Assembly: GCA_963921195.1 (NCBI GenBank)
Contig: OY992537.1
Coordinates: 94,694,736 to 94,758,735, forward strand
DNA from: Pegoplata infirma
Taxonomy: Eukaryota; Arthropoda; Insecta; Diptera; Anthomyiidae
Length of the DNA stretch: 64,000 bases
Direction of reading: 5' to 3'
Of this stretch, positions 62,673-64,000 are shown in pieces. The stretch's first letter is position 1; each line of letters begins with the position of its first letter. Below the pieces are notes generated by a model. It was not told where the DNA came from and made no database searches. It saw nothing but the letters and a program-made list of their open reading frames with translations. Position numbers and translations under genes: made by a program.

Positions 62673-64000
62673 TCTATATAAATAACCGCATCAGTTGAGA
62701 ACGGCTGGACCGATTTGGACATTTTTTTTTAAATGTTCGTCATAGACTAACATTTTTACGCAAACTTTTATCGATTTATCAAAAATCGGAAAACGGCAGC
62801 ACCTATTTGGGTAATTTTTTATTTAAATGTTCGTGGTAATCAAATTTAAGTTTTTAGTGAAAGAATAATCGAACACGCCCACTTTTTCAATTTATCTAAA
62901 ATCTGAGAATGGCTGGACGGATATGTTTTAATTTTTTTTAAATGATTTTTTAAATTTTCATCATGTTCCAACTTTGGTTTTAACGAAAAAAATTACCACG
63001 CCCACTTATTTTTGTTGAAAATGTTCGCCATAATTGAACTAAGGTTTTTACGGATAGCAAAATTTTCTACGCCCACTTTTTTCTATAACGGCTAAACCAA
63101 TTTGCTTATAGTCCGCAAAGATTTTTAAGGAAAGAAAAATTGTTAACGCCTACTTTTACGCTCACTTTTCTTGATAAATACATTTTAAATCATAGAATGG
63201 CTTGATCAATTTGTCTAATTTTGTTTTTAATGTCCGTCATAGTCCAACTATGGTTTTTCGGAAAGAACAATTTTCCATTTCTACGCCCACTTTTGAATGT
63301 ATGTGGGTATGTTGTTTCGTATGGACGGCTGAACCAATATTGATAAATTTTCAGGGAATTCAGAATTGCCTAGGGAATAACACTGTGCAGTCCGATTTTG
63401 GATTTTCTGTCTGTGGGCGTGGCAAAATCGATTTTTTACATTGTACCACTAATGTCATCTATATATAAAAAACGGACCGATTTTAATGAAATTTAAACCA
63501 AAGATTGTACTAACCGAGTACTAACTATATGCCAAATTAGAGCGTTACCGAAAAAGGGACATGAATTGCCACGCCCCCTTGTATTGACCAATTTTGATGA
63601 AATTTAAACCAAAGATTGTGCTAACCGAGTACTAACTATATGCCAAATTAGAGCGTTACCGAAAAAGGGACATACAATGCCACGCCCCCTTGTATTAAAA
63701 GTTATTTCTGCATGCTCTACAATAATGCAAAAATGGCTGATCCGATTTAATTTATTTTTTTAATGATAATGCCAACGGATTGCGGAACTATAGGCCATAT
63801 TGTACTACGATTAGAAAAAGGGGCGTAAAATGCCACGCCACTTTATACTATATTGAACGTAATCTGCCTGTTTTACAATTACGCAGCTTAACCAATTTTC
63901 TTAACGATTTCACTCAAGATAGTGCTAATCAAGGAGCGAAAATTTTTTTATTAAATAAAAATATATTCCTGCCACTTCCGCAATAAAGCAAAATTGGATA
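62673..64000 (+). mobile_element. Helitron 5' part, continues beyond the window
   Basis: Starts TCTATATAAATAA after A and continues CCGCATCAGTTGAGAACGG, matching the 26467 Helitron with ~22 bp missing near the start. The same periodic 'CGCCCACTTTT' units follow. At about 63473-63698 a 111-bp unit (GACC-ATTTT-ATGAAATTTAAACC type) is duplicated in tandem. The 3' CTAG end is not in the window. Confidence 0.75.

Overview
The window reads as repeat-saturated intergenic or pericentromeric DNA from a higher dipteran fly (calyptrate-like is my best guess). It is very AT-rich and has no dense coding. It is filled with DINE-1/Helentron-like elements that carry the (GTCC/GTCT)n microsatellite known from fly DINE-1 elements. 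It also holds RNase-H-bearing non-LTR retrotransposons, hAT and Tc1/mariner-type miniature elements, a Helitron and foldback elements. No bacterial, viral or complete host gene is visible. The labels used here (DINE-A/B/C, M, N1, N2, O1, P1, Q and so on) are mine, for cross-reference only.

Layout. 1-5.1 kb: fragments of non-LTR family N1 and a 5'-truncated copy of a second family, N2. 5.6-8.2 kb: a DINE-C split by a 2-kb inverted-repeat element that itself holds another DINE-C. 8.2-10 kb: minisatellite and small duplications. 10.0-14.5 kb: one young Ty3/Gypsy (mag-like) LTR retrotransposon with LTRs that look identical, whose gag-protease and RT-RNaseH-integrase share one frame separated only by a TGA in the context TGACTAG. 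14.5-23 kb: decayed repeats, a heptanucleotide array, a ~327-bp satellite-like array and a tandem run of DINE-A copies. 23.8-29 kb: a very large palindrome with a Helitron in its loop and DINEs in one arm. 30-33 kb: two hAT-type elements with 8-bp duplications and TIR element family M. 34.7-36.2 kb: the least repetitive stretch, with a possible signal-peptide exon on the minus strand. 36.3-47 kb: a stack of insertions nested up to six deep. 47-52.5 kb: more foldbacks. 52.6-59.4 kb: two tandem copies of TIR element Q, one holding a 4.4-kb non-LTR element (N1) with exact 12-bp target duplications. 59.7-61.6 kb: a Tc1-like miniature element, then a stretch that looks like a real promoter (TATA, initiator, a cluster of GATA sites). 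61.6-64 kb: nested DINEs and a second Helitron running off the window.

The elements parasitise one another. Several insertions can be dated relative to each other because the uninterrupted target is present elsewhere in the window. Only the LTR element looks recently mobile; N1 has an intact ORF1 but a broken ORF2. The points most worth following are the TGACTAG stop in the LTR element, two unrelated TIR element families that carry internal tRNA-like units, the covarying terminal hairpins of the DINEs, the 5-bp-duplicating element O1 whose ends match the RSS heptamer, and the two possible host-gene traces (34.8 kb minus, 61.2-61.6 kb plus). All comparisons were made by eye; boundaries marked approximate may be off by tens of bases.
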